Shown one piece after another: positions 26,315 to 35,294 of a stretch of DNA of 64,000 nt. The notes under the pieces are model-generated. The model searched no databases. It was not told the DNA's origin and worked only from the letters and a program-made list of their open reading frames with translations. Origin of the DNA: Aliiroseovarius sp. Z3 (GTDB lineage Bacteria; Pseudomonadota; Alphaproteobacteria; Rhodobacterales; Rhodobacteraceae); the NCBI RefSeq assembly GCF_029105185.1, contig NZ_JAFMZK010000003.1, positions 1 through 64,000 on the forward strand, read 5' to 3'. The position numbers were made by a program, and so were the translations under genes. Position 1 is the first letter of the stretch; each line of letters begins with the position of its first letter.

Positions 26315-26334
26315 GGGGCGGCTCTGGCCGCCCC
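26315..26334 (+). other. Intercistronic hairpin after binding-protein gene
   Basis: GGGGCGGC and GCCGCCCC form an 8-bp stem with a TCTG loop directly after the binding-protein gene, without a T tract. Such hairpins commonly protect the upstream message so that binding protein outnumbers the permeases. Confidence 0.7.
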
Positions 26335-26368
26335 CGAGACACACACTCCAGCCACAGTTAGGTGTACA

Positions 26369-27262
26369 ATGACCCGCCGCCGCTTGCCCGAGTGGTTCGT
26401 CCTTCTGTTGCCTGCGTTCATCGTGATCGCCGCAGTCGTGCTGATCCCTCTGATTTTCTCGCTCTACTCGAGCTTCACACCCTACAAGCTCACGCGACCG
26501 TCAACCTTGTGGAAATGGGTCGGAACCTTCAACTACGAGAAGATTTTGTCCGATGCCAAGTTCTGGTCGGCATTCGGGCGCACCGTCTTGTTCCTGACCA
26601 TCGTGCTGAACCTGGAGCTTCTGCTGGGCCTTGGCATTGCGCTGATGATGAACAAGGTCACATGGGGTCAGCGCACGCTACGCACCATCCTGATGTTTCC
26701 AATGATGTTTTCGCCGATCCTTGTCGGGTTTCAATTCAAGTTCATCTTCAATGACAATATCGGTCTGGTGAATAATGTTCTGCAATCCCTTGGCTCTGAT
26801 GCCGCGCTGCCGTGGCTGGTGGACGGCAAGCTTGCGATGTTCTCGATCATCTTTGCTGAGATATGGATGAGCACTTCCGTCTTCGCCATCCTGATCCTGG
26901 CCGGGCTGTTTGCGATGCCGCGCGATCCATTGGAAGCCGCCAAGGTCGATGGCTGCACCGCTTGGCAGACCTTCCGCCACATCACGTTGCCCTTTCTGAT
27001 GCCCTTTATCTATATCGCTATGACCATTCGCTCGCTGGATGTGGCGCGGGCCTATGACATCGTGCAAATCATGACAGGCGGCGGTCCAGCGCGGCGGACC
27101 GAGCTTCTGTGGACCTTGATGAGCCGCACAGGCTATGTCGACGCCCGCATGGGACTGGCGAACGCGATGGGATATGTCTCGATCATCCTGTCGATCCTGT
27201 TCACCGTTTACTTTTTCCGCAAACTCAGCGCTGCACGCGGCCAAATTGGCATGGCAGGATAA
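26369..27262 (+). CDS. Sugar ABC transporter permease (MalF/UgpA type)
   Basis: The 297-residue protein has six predicted membrane helices and the EAA loop EAAKVDGCTAWQTFRHITLP that docks on the ATPase. It pairs with the permease 5 bp downstream to form the channel. The ATG follows TAGGTG. Confidence 0.9.
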   Translation: MTRRRLPEWFVLLLPAFIVIAAVVLIPLIFSLYSSFTPYKLTRPSTLWKWVGTFNYEKILSDAKFWSAFGRTVLFLTIVLNLELLLGLGIALMMNKVTWGQRTLRTILMFPMMFSPILVGFQFKFIFNDNIGLVNNVLQSLGSDAALPWLVDGKLAMFSIIFAEIWMSTSVFAILILAGLFAMPRDPLEAAKVDGCTAWQTFRHITLPFLMPFIYIAMTIRSLDVARAYDIVQIMTGGGPARRTELLWTLMSRTGYVDARMGLANAMGYVSIILSILFTVYFFRKLSAARGQIGMAG

Positions 27263-27267
27263 GTCTA

Positions 27268-28131
27268 ATGGATCGCAATCTGACCCACCGCAATCGCAAA
27301 CGCGCCCTGAAAGCCCTGCATTTCATCGCGCTGTTCCTGACCATGGCCATTATCTGCATCCCCGGCTTGTGGATCGTGTTAAACTCGTTCCGTCCAACGG
27401 TCGAGATCATGGCGAAGCCACCGGTCTGGACACCTTCGTTCACGCTGGACCATTACCGTGCGATGTTTGGAGGTACTGGCGAAGGCGGCGTGCCGGTATT
27501 CTCCTACTTCCGCAATTCGTTGATCGTGTCCGTGGTCTCGACCTTGATTGCTATTCTGATCGGGATGTCGGGCGGCTATGCCTTTGCCCGATATCGCTTC
27601 AAGGGCAAGGCTGGCTACTTTGTGGGGTTGATGCTGTTTCGTGCGGTGCCGGGTGTCGCTCTGTCGCTGCCACTGTTCATCGTTTTCGCGAAAGTCGGGA
27701 TCATCGACACCCATTTCGGACTGATCCTTGTCTATGTCGCGATGAATGTGCCGTTCACCATCTGGCTGACCGACGGGTTCTTCCGCCAGATCCCCAAAGA
27801 GCTTCACGAAGCCGCCGAGATCGACGGCTGCACCCGGTGGCAAGCCTTTTGGCGGGTTGAGTTCCCTGTGGCGCGCTCTGGCGTTGCCTCGGCTGCGATC
27901 TTCGCCTTCCTCACCTCGTGGAACGAATTTGCGCTGGCTTCGCAACTGACCAGATCGGTGGGGTCCAAGACCATGCCAGTGGGTCTGCTCGACTTCACGG
28001 CCGAATTCACCATCAACTGGGGGGGGATGTGTGCGCTTGCGGTGTTGATGATCGTGCCAGCGCTGGTCCTTACCTTCATCGTACAGAAACACCTGATTGC
28101 CGGCCTCACATTCGGCGGCGTCAAAGGATAA
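27268..28131 (+). CDS. Sugar ABC transporter permease (MalG/UgpE type)
   Basis: The 287-residue protein has six helices, the N-terminal VLNSFRPTVEIMAKPPVWTP segment typical of MalG-type subunits, and the EAA loop EAAEIDGCTRWQAFWRVEFP. It starts five bases after the first permease and ends four bases before the ATPase gene. Confidence 0.9.
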   Translation: MDRNLTHRNRKRALKALHFIALFLTMAIICIPGLWIVLNSFRPTVEIMAKPPVWTPSFTLDHYRAMFGGTGEGGVPVFSYFRNSLIVSVVSTLIAILIGMSGGYAFARYRFKGKAGYFVGLMLFRAVPGVALSLPLFIVFAKVGIIDTHFGLILVYVAMNVPFTIWLTDGFFRQIPKELHEAAEIDGCTRWQAFWRVEFPVARSGVASAAIFAFLTSWNEFALASQLTRSVGSKTMPVGLLDFTAEFTINWGGMCALAVLMIVPALVLTFIVQKHLIAGLTFGGVKG

Positions 28132-28135
28132 GACC

Positions 28136-29230
28136 ATGACCGAAGTTACTCTTTCCAATGTTGTCAAATACTACGGCAAACACCGGGCTGTGCACGGCAT
28201 CAATCTTGCCATCAATGATGGCGAGTTCGTCGTGCTGGTTGGCCCATCAGGATGCGGCAAGTCGACAACGCTCAGGATGATTGCCGGGCTCGAAGATATC
28301 TCGGATGGCGAAGTGACCATCGCGGGCCGGGTCGTGAATGATCTGCCACCGCGCGAGCGCAACATCTCGATGGTGTTCCAGAACTATGCACTTTATCCGC
28401 ATATGACTGTACGCGAAAACCTTGGTTTCTCGTTGGTGATTGCCAAGGCCGATGAGGCCGCGATTGCCAAGGCGGTGGACGAGGCCGCAGAAATTCTGGG
28501 CCTGAACGAGTTGATGGATCGCAAGCCCGCCGAGTTGTCTGGTGGTCAGCGTCAACGCGTTGCGATGGGGCGCGCCATCGTGCGCCACCCGGATGTGTTC
28601 CTGTTTGACGAGCCGCTGTCAAATCTCGACGCAAAACTGCGGACACAGATGCGGGTTGAGATCAAGAAGCTGCACCAAAGGGTCGGCAACACGATTATCT
28701 ACGTCACGCATGACCAGGTGGAAGCCATGACCCTGGCCGACCGCATCGTGTTGATGCAGGACGGGCATATTGTTCAGGTTGGAACACCGCTGGAGCTGTT
28801 CAACAAACCGAATAACACGTTCGTTGCGACGTTCATTGGCTCACCCCCGATGAATTTGGTCGACGGCAAAGTGGTGGGCGCTGAAACAATCGAGCTTTAC
28901 GGCGGCTTGAGCGTTCCGGTGCCCGCCGCAGCGCGTGGATTGATCAGCGACGGGCAACATGTGAAATTCGGGTTCCGTGCGGACAATCTGATGCCCGTGG
29001 GGCATTCGGTTCAGGAAGAAGGCGAAAAAGCCGATCTGGAGCTGAAAGTCACGCTGACGGAGCCATTGGGTACAGAAACCGTATTGTTCACTGAAATTGC
29101 GGGCAACGAAGTACAGGCGAAGATGCTGAACCCGCGCCCGGTCCGGCCCGGTGAGGTTCTGAAATTTCAGTTGATGCTGGATAAATGCCACGTGTTTGAT
29201 GCCGCCAGCGCAGAAGCCATCCGGGGTTAA
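28136..29230 (+). CDS. Sugar ABC transporter ATP-binding protein (MsmK/UgpC type)
   Basis: The 364-residue protein has Walker A GPSGCGKST, Q-loop VFQNYALYPHMTV, signature LSGGQRQRV and Walker B VFLFDEPLSNLD. A C-terminal MOI-type regulatory domain (from about residue 240) is that of carbohydrate uptake family 1. It energises the two permeases before it. Confidence 0.92.
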   Translation: MTEVTLSNVVKYYGKHRAVHGINLAINDGEFVVLVGPSGCGKSTTLRMIAGLEDISDGEVTIAGRVVNDLPPRERNISMVFQNYALYPHMTVRENLGFSLVIAKADEAAIAKAVDEAAEILGLNELMDRKPAELSGGQRQRVAMGRAIVRHPDVFLFDEPLSNLDAKLRTQMRVEIKKLHQRVGNTIIYVTHDQVEAMTLADRIVLMQDGHIVQVGTPLELFNKPNNTFVATFIGSPPMNLVDGKVVGAETIELYGGLSVPVPAAARGLISDGQHVKFGFRADNLMPVGHSVQEEGEKADLELKVTLTEPLGTETVLFTEIAGNEVQAKMLNPRPVRPGEVLKFQLMLDKCHVFDAASAEAIRG

Positions 29231-29234
29231 GGTC

Positions 29235-30347
29235 ATGGCAAAGATTACCCGAATAGAGCTACAGATGATCGACCTCGTTCCCAAAGTGAAACGGGTCGAT
29301 GCCATTCAGTCATTCGTTAGCCAGGAAACCCCCATGGTGACGATCTATGACAGTGATGGGGCGGTCGGAACCGGCTATAGCTACACCATCGGCACTGGCG
29401 GGCCGTCGGTCATGGCGCTGTTGGAACACACGCTGACCCCGGCCTTGATTGGGCGTGACCCTGATCGGATCAACGGCATCTGGCGTGATCTTCTGCGCCT
29501 GACCAATGCCACTTCGGTGGGGGCGATCACCTCGCTTGCGCTGGCAGCGATTGACACCGCATTGTGGGATCTGAAATGCAAGAAGGCCAACCTGCCGTTG
29601 TGGAAGGCAGCCGGTGGAAGCCGCGACCGTGTCCCGCTTTACACCACCGAAGGCGGCTGGTTGCATCTGGAAACCCAGGCACTGGCGGATGACGCGCTGG
29701 AAATGCAGGCCAAGGGCTTTAAAGGCTCCAAGGTCAAGATCGGTCGTGAACATGTCAGCGAAGATGCGGCACGCCTTGGCGCCGTGCGCGCGGCCGTTGG
29801 CGACGCCTATGAGATCATGACGGACGCCAATCAAAGCTTCACACTGTCAGAAGCCATCCGGCGCGCGCGCATGCTTGAGGATCATGGCGTCGGTTGGTTT
29901 GAAGAACCCCTGCCCGCCGATGACGTCGCCAGCCACGCCGCGCTTGCCCGCCATACATCGGTCCCGATTGCCGTGGGCGAAAGCATGTATTCGCTCAGCC
30001 AGTTCAAAGACTATTTGCATGCCGCTGCGGCCAGCATCGTTCAGGTCGATGTGGCCCGCGTTGGGGGCATCACGCCCTGGCTGAAAGTCGCGCATATGGC
30101 TGAAGCCTTCAATATCATGGTCTGCCCGCATTTCCTGATGGAACTGCACCTACCGCTGGTATGCGCCGTGTCGAACGCCAAATGGCTGGAATATATTCCG
30201 CAGCTGGACAGCGTCACGACAGAGGCGATGCAAATCTCGGACGGGTACGCGATACCCTCGGAAGAACCGGGCCTTGGCATTCGCTGGGATTGGGAGGTGA
30301 TATCCGCTAAATCCCTGATTTCCAAAACAATCACCGAGGCTTCATGA
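29235..30347 (+). CDS. Enolase-superfamily sugar acid dehydratase/epimerase, specificity unknown
   Basis: The 370-residue mandelate-racemase-type enzyme has an N-terminal capping domain. Its barrel carries KGSKVKIGRE (KxK), IMTDANQSF (metal Asp), WFEEPLPADD (metal Glu), IAVGESMYS (metal Glu) and VCPHFLMELHL (catalytic His). These residues indicate proton abstraction alpha to a carboxylate, as in MR-group sugar acid dehydratases. Its role beside the fuconate dehydratase at the operon end is unclear; it may act on a second sugar acid brought in by the same transporter. Confidence 0.85.
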   Translation: MAKITRIELQMIDLVPKVKRVDAIQSFVSQETPMVTIYDSDGAVGTGYSYTIGTGGPSVMALLEHTLTPALIGRDPDRINGIWRDLLRLTNATSVGAITSLALAAIDTALWDLKCKKANLPLWKAAGGSRDRVPLYTTEGGWLHLETQALADDALEMQAKGFKGSKVKIGREHVSEDAARLGAVRAAVGDAYEIMTDANQSFTLSEAIRRARMLEDHGVGWFEEPLPADDVASHAALARHTSVPIAVGESMYSLSQFKDYLHAAAASIVQVDVARVGGITPWLKVAHMAEAFNIMVCPHFLMELHLPLVCAVSNAKWLEYIPQLDSVTTEAMQISDGYAIPSEEPGLGIRWDWEVISAKSLISKTITEAS

Positions 30348-30676
30348 TGCAACGTATGGGCATGATCATTGGGGTCAAACCCGACAAGATTGACGACTAC
30401 AAGCGGTTGCACGCCGCTGTTTGGCCCGATGTTTTGGCTCAGATCAAAGGCAGCAATATTCGCAACTACTCGATTTTCCTGCGCGAGCCAGAGAACCTCT
30501 TGTTTGGCTATTGGGAATATCACGGCACGGATTTTGAGGGCGATATGGCCCGCATGGCCGAGGATCCGAGAACACGGGAATGGTGGACGCACACCGACCC
30601 CTGCCAGTCCCCGCTCGCGACACGTGCGACGGGCGAACAATGGTCGATGATGGAAGAAGTATTTCACACGGATTGA
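30344..30676 (+). CDS. RhaM-type L-rhamnose/L-fucose mutarotase
   Basis: The 110-residue dimeric ferredoxin-like protein has MGMIIGVKPDKIDDYKRLHA, AAVWPDVL, IRNYSIFLREPENLLFGYWE and the C-terminal WWTHTDPCQ, the COG3254 pattern. It interconverts anomers of the deoxysugar before dehydrogenation. The start overlaps the preceding gene (ATGATG across its stop). Confidence 0.88.
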   Translation: MMQRMGMIIGVKPDKIDDYKRLHAAVWPDVLAQIKGSNIRNYSIFLREPENLLFGYWEYHGTDFEGDMARMAEDPRTREWWTHTDPCQSPLATRATGEQWSMMEEVFHTD

Positions 30677-30681
30677 GAGAT

Positions 30682-31431
30682 ATGACCGAGAAACAGGGCC
30701 GCTTGGCCGGAAAAAAAACACTGATCACGGCTGCTGGCCAAGGCATCGGACGCACAACAGCTGAACTTTGGGCCGCTGAAGGCGCGCAGGTCATTGCCAG
30801 CGACATCAACGACGATGCTCTAGCAGAACTGGATGCGATTGACGGGATTACCGCGCTAAAACTTGATGTGACCGACGCAGACGCGGTTGAGGCCGCAGTG
30901 GCCGACATGGGCACGCTGGACGTCCTGTTCAACTGCGCGGGCTATGTTGCCAATGGCACAATCCTGGAATGCACCGAAAAGGACTGGGATTTCAGCTTTG
31001 ATCTAAATGTCAAAGCGATGTACCGGCTGATCAAGCTCACTCTGCCCGACATGCTGGATCAGGGCGGCGGGTCAATCATCAACATGTCGTCGGTGGCGTC
31101 GTCTTTGAAAGGCGTACCCAACCGCTTTGCCTATTGTGCCTCGAAGGCTGCGGTGATCGGTATCACCAAATCCGTCGCCGCTGACTATGTGACACGCGGT
31201 ATTCGTTGCAACGCCATCTGTCCGGGGACGGTCGACAGCCCTTCAATGCATGGTCGCCTACGCGCCACGGGCAATTACGACCAGGCACTCAGCGACTTTA
31301 TCGCGCGGCAGCCTATGGGACGCATCGGCACCCCCGAAGAGATCGCGGCACTGGCGCTCTATCTTGCCAGCGACGACAGCGCCTTCACAACCGGGCAAAC
31401 CCACGCCATTGACGGCGGCTGGTCCATCTAA
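30682..31431 (+). CDS. SDR family 2-keto-3-deoxy-L-fuconate dehydrogenase
   Basis: The 249-residue Rossmann enzyme has TAAGQGIGRTTAELWAAEGA (cofactor loop), SDIND (NAD-preferring Asp), NCAGYVANG, SSVASSLKGVPNRFAYCASK with the catalytic Ser, Tyr and Lys, and the C-terminal HAIDGGWSI. In the non-phosphorylative fucose route an SDR oxidises 2-keto-3-deoxy-L-fuconate to the 2,4-diketo acid. It lies between the mutarotase and the FAH hydrolase, consistent with that step. Confidence 0.85.
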   Translation: MTEKQGRLAGKKTLITAAGQGIGRTTAELWAAEGAQVIASDINDDALAELDAIDGITALKLDVTDADAVEAAVADMGTLDVLFNCAGYVANGTILECTEKDWDFSFDLNVKAMYRLIKLTLPDMLDQGGGSIINMSSVASSLKGVPNRFAYCASKAAVIGITKSVAADYVTRGIRCNAICPGTVDSPSMHGRLRATGNYDQALSDFIARQPMGRIGTPEEIAALALYLASDDSAFTTGQTHAIDGGWSI

Positions 31432-31450
31432 CCCTCAAGGAGACCAACAC

Positions 31451-32293
31451 ATGAAGCTTTTGAGATTTGGCCCCTTGGGCGCAGAGAAACCCGGTCTTCT
31501 GGACCCGGATGGAAACATTCGTGACCTGTCTTCAGTAGTCGATGATATCGCCGGAGATGTGCTGGCGGATGACAGCATTGCGCAACTGCGCGAGATCGAC
31601 CCATCGACCTTGCCACTGGTTGACGGCGCCCCCCGCATCGGCGCCTGTGTCGGTCGTGTGGGCAAATTCATCTGTATCGGATTGAACTATGCGGATCACG
31701 CGGCGGAAAGCGGAATGGAATTGCCTGAGGAACCGGTCATTTTCTTCAAGGCGACCTCTGCCATCAGTGGTCCCAATGACGATGTGGAAATCCCGCGAAC
31801 CTCGGTCAAATCTGACTGGGAAGTCGAATTGGGTGTGGTGATCGGCAAACACACCAAATACGTCTCGGTCGAGGACGCGCTGGATTATGTTGCAGGTTAT
31901 TGCGTGGTGAATGACCTGAGCGAACGCGACTTCCAGATCCACCGTTCGGGCCAGTGGGTAAAGGGCAAATCCTGCGACACGTTCGGCCCAATCGGCCCGT
32001 GGCTGGTGACACGCGACGCAGTGCCCGATCCGCAGAACCTGCCGATGTATCTTGAGGTCAACGGTCATCGCTATCAGGATGGATCGACCAAAACGATGCA
32101 CTTCAGCGTGGCGACCGTTGTGTCGCATTTGTCGCAATTCATGAGCCTTCAGCCCGGTGATGTGATCTCGACCGGGACGCCCCCGGGCGTCGGACTTGGC
32201 CAGACGCCGGAAACCTATCTCAAACCCGGTGATAAGATAGAGTTGGGGATCGAAGGCTTGGGTGTCCAGAAGCAGAATGTTGTGGCGGGCTGA
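31451..32293 (+). CDS. FAH-family 2,4-diketo-3-deoxy-L-fuconate hydrolase
   Basis: The 280-residue protein has a short N-terminal domain and the fumarylacetoacetate hydrolase fold: FICIGLNYADHAAESGMELP, IFFKATSAISGPND, the metal-binding EVELGVVIGK and DVISTGTPPGVGLG. In this pathway it would cleave the diketo acid to pyruvate and L-lactate. An AAGGAGA site precedes the ATG at 31451, and the stop overlaps the next start. Confidence 0.85.
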   Translation: MKLLRFGPLGAEKPGLLDPDGNIRDLSSVVDDIAGDVLADDSIAQLREIDPSTLPLVDGAPRIGACVGRVGKFICIGLNYADHAAESGMELPEEPVIFFKATSAISGPNDDVEIPRTSVKSDWEVELGVVIGKHTKYVSVEDALDYVAGYCVVNDLSERDFQIHRSGQWVKGKSCDTFGPIGPWLVTRDAVPDPQNLPMYLEVNGHRYQDGSTKTMHFSVATVVSHLSQFMSLQPGDVISTGTPPGVGLGQTPETYLKPGDKIELGIEGLGVQKQNVVAG

Positions 32294-33582
32294 TGACAAA
32301 AATCACCAACATATCGACCCATGACCTTCGCTTTCCAACCTCCGACAGTTTGGATGGATCGGATGCGATGAACCCCGACCCGGACTATTCAGCGGCCTAC
32401 GTGGTGCTGGAGACCGACGGGGCGCATGAAGGCCACGGGCTGACATTCACAATCGGACGCGGCAACGAGATTTGCGTGGCCGCCATCAACGCCATGCGAC
32501 ATCTTCTGGTCGGGCTGGATATCAATTGGGTGCGTCAGGATATGCGCCGCTTCTGGCGCCATATCACCGGCGACAGCCAACTGCGCTGGATTGGCCCCGA
32601 CAAGGGTGCGATCCATCTGGCCACCGGCGCTGTGGTCAATGCGATGTGGGACTTGATAGCGAAAGAAGCGGGCAAACCGGTCTGGCTTCTGGTCGGGGAA
32701 ATGTCCCCTGAAGAGATCGTGAACCTGATCGATTTTCGCTACATGACGGATGTTCTGAAGGAAACCGAGGCGCTTGATATCCTGAAGGCCGCAGAACCGG
32801 CAAAATTGGAAAGGATCGCCCGACTCAAGGCCGAAGGCTATCCGTGCTACACCACATCGGCGGGCTGGCTTGGTTATTCGGACGATAAGCTGCGGCGGCT
32901 TTGCCGTGAAGCACGAAACGCCGGGTTCACCCACACCAAGTTCAAGGTGGGGCATAATCTGGACGACGATATCCGTCGCCTGACGATTGCCCGCCAAGAA
33001 CTGGGCGAAGACATGAATATCATGATTGATGCCAATCAGGTTTGGGAGGTTGACCAGGCAATTGATTGGGTGAATGCGCTGGCCTTTGCCCGGCCATTGT
33101 TCATCGAGGAACCAACCAGCCCTGATGACGTGATCGGTCATCGCAAAATTCGTGATGCCATTGCGCCGATCAAAGTCGCCACCGGCGAAATGTGCCAAAA
33201 TCGCATACTGTTCAAGCAGTTTATCGCAAATGGAGCGATTGACTTCGTCCAAATAGACAGTTGCCGCCTTGGTGGCTTGAACGAGGTGCTTGCGGTTCAA
33301 CTGATGGCCGCCAAGTATGATCTGCCGGTGTGGCCGCATGCTGGCGGGGTGGGCTTATGCGAATATGTCCAGCATCTTTCGATGATCGACTACGTTGCGA
33401 TCACTGGCGAAAAAGACTCGAAGCGTATCGAGTTCGTAGATCACCTCCACGAACACTTCATAGACCCCTGTGTGGTCAAAAATGGCGCCTACCTGGCTCC
33501 CTCAGCGCCGGGGTTTTCGATCCAGATGAAGCCCGAAACACTTCGCGAATTCAGGTATGAATACCATCTTGTGGCTGAGTAA
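32293..33582 (+). CDS. L-fuconate dehydratase
   Basis: The 429-residue enolase-superfamily enzyme shows the fuconate dehydratase hallmarks: TSDSLDGSDAMNPDPDYSAA near the N-terminus, YTTSAGWLGYSDDKLRRLC, KFKVGHNLDDD (KxK), MIDANQVW, FIEEPTSPDDV, ATGEMCQNR and WPHAGGVGLCEYVQHL (catalytic His). It converts L-fuconate to 2-keto-3-deoxy-L-fuconate. It is the last gene of the operon; no clear terminator is visible after it. Confidence 0.92.
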   Translation: MTKITNISTHDLRFPTSDSLDGSDAMNPDPDYSAAYVVLETDGAHEGHGLTFTIGRGNEICVAAINAMRHLLVGLDINWVRQDMRRFWRHITGDSQLRWIGPDKGAIHLATGAVVNAMWDLIAKEAGKPVWLLVGEMSPEEIVNLIDFRYMTDVLKETEALDILKAAEPAKLERIARLKAEGYPCYTTSAGWLGYSDDKLRRLCREARNAGFTHTKFKVGHNLDDDIRRLTIARQELGEDMNIMIDANQVWEVDQAIDWVNALAFARPLFIEEPTSPDDVIGHRKIRDAIAPIKVATGEMCQNRILFKQFIANGAIDFVQIDSCRLGGLNEVLAVQLMAAKYDLPVWPHAGGVGLCEYVQHLSMIDYVAITGEKDSKRIEFVDHLHEHFIDPCVVKNGAYLAPSAPGFSIQMKPETLREFRYEYHLVAE

Positions 33583-33648
33583 ACGGAAGGTCGGGCCGGA
33601 AGTTCTCGTCGCCTGCCGTCACGACGGTTATTCGGAGCTCACGTTGGT

Positions 33649-34891
33649 TTGAGAGGCCTGTTATCAACAAAGAAATCATTGGTGATGGTTGCGGCGAAAG
33701 TCCGGATTACCCCGCGATCCGCAGGTTATGTTGGCCTGCGACTTTGCATCCGCAGCGAACGGCAGCTTCGGCGGGCCGCATTGCGGAAACACACGAGGCC
33801 GTTGGACGGCTGCTTTGGGTCGTCTGCCAAGCCCTATGGCGGGAAAGGCTATCGCTTCTTGCTGGACGGAGGGTCGGAAGGCGCAAGCTGGGCGATCAAG
33901 AAACCCAATGCGCGCGACAAGTGGGGCATTCGGATCACCTTCGGGTCATTCTTTATGAGCATGTATGGTCTGGGCGCGGCCAAGGCGCATTGTGAGCGTG
34001 TTCTGGACCGTCTGGGTATCCGCTTTGGCCCGGATGATGTAAGCATATCACGGGCGGATTTCTGCGTGGATGTGTTGGCAAACGGCCTGACGCTGAAACC
34101 GGACCATCTGGTCATGCACAGTTCCACCGGGCGGCGGGACCATGTCGCGCAGGATGATATTGCCGTGCATGGCAAGTCGGGCTGGGTATCGTCTGTGACA
34201 GCGGGCAGCGTCGCAAACCGGCAGGTCATTATCTATAACAAGCGGTCTGAGGTCATCGCCCGTGGCAAGAGCCACTGGTGGGACATCTGGAACCATACGT
34301 TACGTAACGGTCTGGCGAACACGAACGCGGCGGTTACCTTACATAAGGGACAGCCCCACCGGCCCCCTGACACCTGACCCCGCCAAGGCCAAGCAGAACC
34401 AAGTCTGGCGGGTCGAGTTTCGCGCGGGCAAAGACCTTCTGAAAGACCGCTGGGGCATACGCACATGGGAACAGTTCTTTGACCGCTACGGCGACCTGTG
34501 CCGATCATCGGGTGAGCTGGTCCGATACACCGAGCCGGACCCGTCCGACACGAACCGTTCCCGCTGGCCCAATCATCCGCTTTGGGACGTGGTCTGTGCC
34601 GAGATGAATGACGACCTGACCGAGATGCGCAGCGGGGCGGACCCCAACCCGATGAAAGAGGTCCACCGCACGGAACACATCGCCAACCTGCTGAAACAGG
34701 TCACAGGAACCTGCATCACCATGGCGGCACTGGAAGGGTGGAACCACGAAGAACTGCCCACTGCGTTCAACAGCATTGCCGAACGCATGACCGCTGCCGC
34801 CAGCGACAACCCCGAACGATCCGCCAAGCAGTTGCAGGACGCCAAGGACCGGTATGTGTTTGTGCGGGAAGCGGGCGCGCCGACTACGTAA
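33649..34891 (+). pseudogene. Replication initiation factor (Rep_trans-like) gene, multiply frameshifted
   Basis: One Rep-like protein seems spread over several frames. From about 33660, INKEIIGDGCGES reads in one frame. DPQVMLACDFASAANGSFGG with PHCGNTR reads in a second frame to about 33803. RPLDGCFGSSAKPYGGKGYR to WWDIWNHTLRNGL reads in a third to about 34320, and VWRVEFRAGKDLLKDRWGIR to the stop at 34891 in another. The central part (VLDRLGIRFGPDDVSISRAD, RQVIIYNKRSEVIARGKSHW) matches replication initiation factors of rolling-circle replicons. At least three frameshifts make it dead. Confidence 0.7.
34298..34309. repeat. Perfect palindrome CGTTACGTAACG inside rep relic
   Basis: A 12-bp perfect palindrome lies near the frameshift in the rep relic. 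Related ACGTAACGT sequence recurs at the end of the relic near 34886. Confidence 0.5.
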
Positions 34892-35294
34892 CGTATACTT
34901 AGGGGCCGGCCCACCAAGCGCCTACTTAATCTTACATTACATAGGAACGGTCAGAACAAACAAAGCGCCTTATGTAATGTTACATAGGGCGCTTATCTTA
35001 TGTGAGGGTCAATGGCGGAGATAAAAAACCTACCAACGAGACTGTATCAATTCCAATTACTCGGGAGTGCAGCAATACGCTCTAACACCGCAAACGATCA
35101 TGAACAGTCAAATCGCTAAACCACACCGCTCCCGTTTCCCATTTCGTTATCACCTTCGTTTCTGAATACGAAACACAGTGTCAATCCGCCGACACTATAC
35201 ACGCTATCTTAGATGTTATTGAAGAAACACACGTAAAGATCGGTGTGAGGACTTTAGATTGCACAACCTGACAATCCAACCAAAGGAATACTGA
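34892..35294. other. 400-bp non-coding interval with a large stem-loop
   Basis: No gene is seen. At 34963-34994 a stem-loop has 15-nt arms (AAGCGCCTTATGTAA and TTACATAGGGCGCTT, one mismatch, 2-nt loop). A partial second copy of the arm words lies at 34916-34943. The rest is relatively AT-rich and holds the promoter of the following protease gene. Confidence 0.55.
34963..34994. repeat. 15-bp-arm stem-loop downstream of rep relic
   Basis: Arms at 34963-34977 and 34980-34994 pair with one mismatch around a TG loop. It could be a transcription terminator or a nicking/replication-origin hairpin of the former rolling-circle replicon. Confidence 0.5.
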
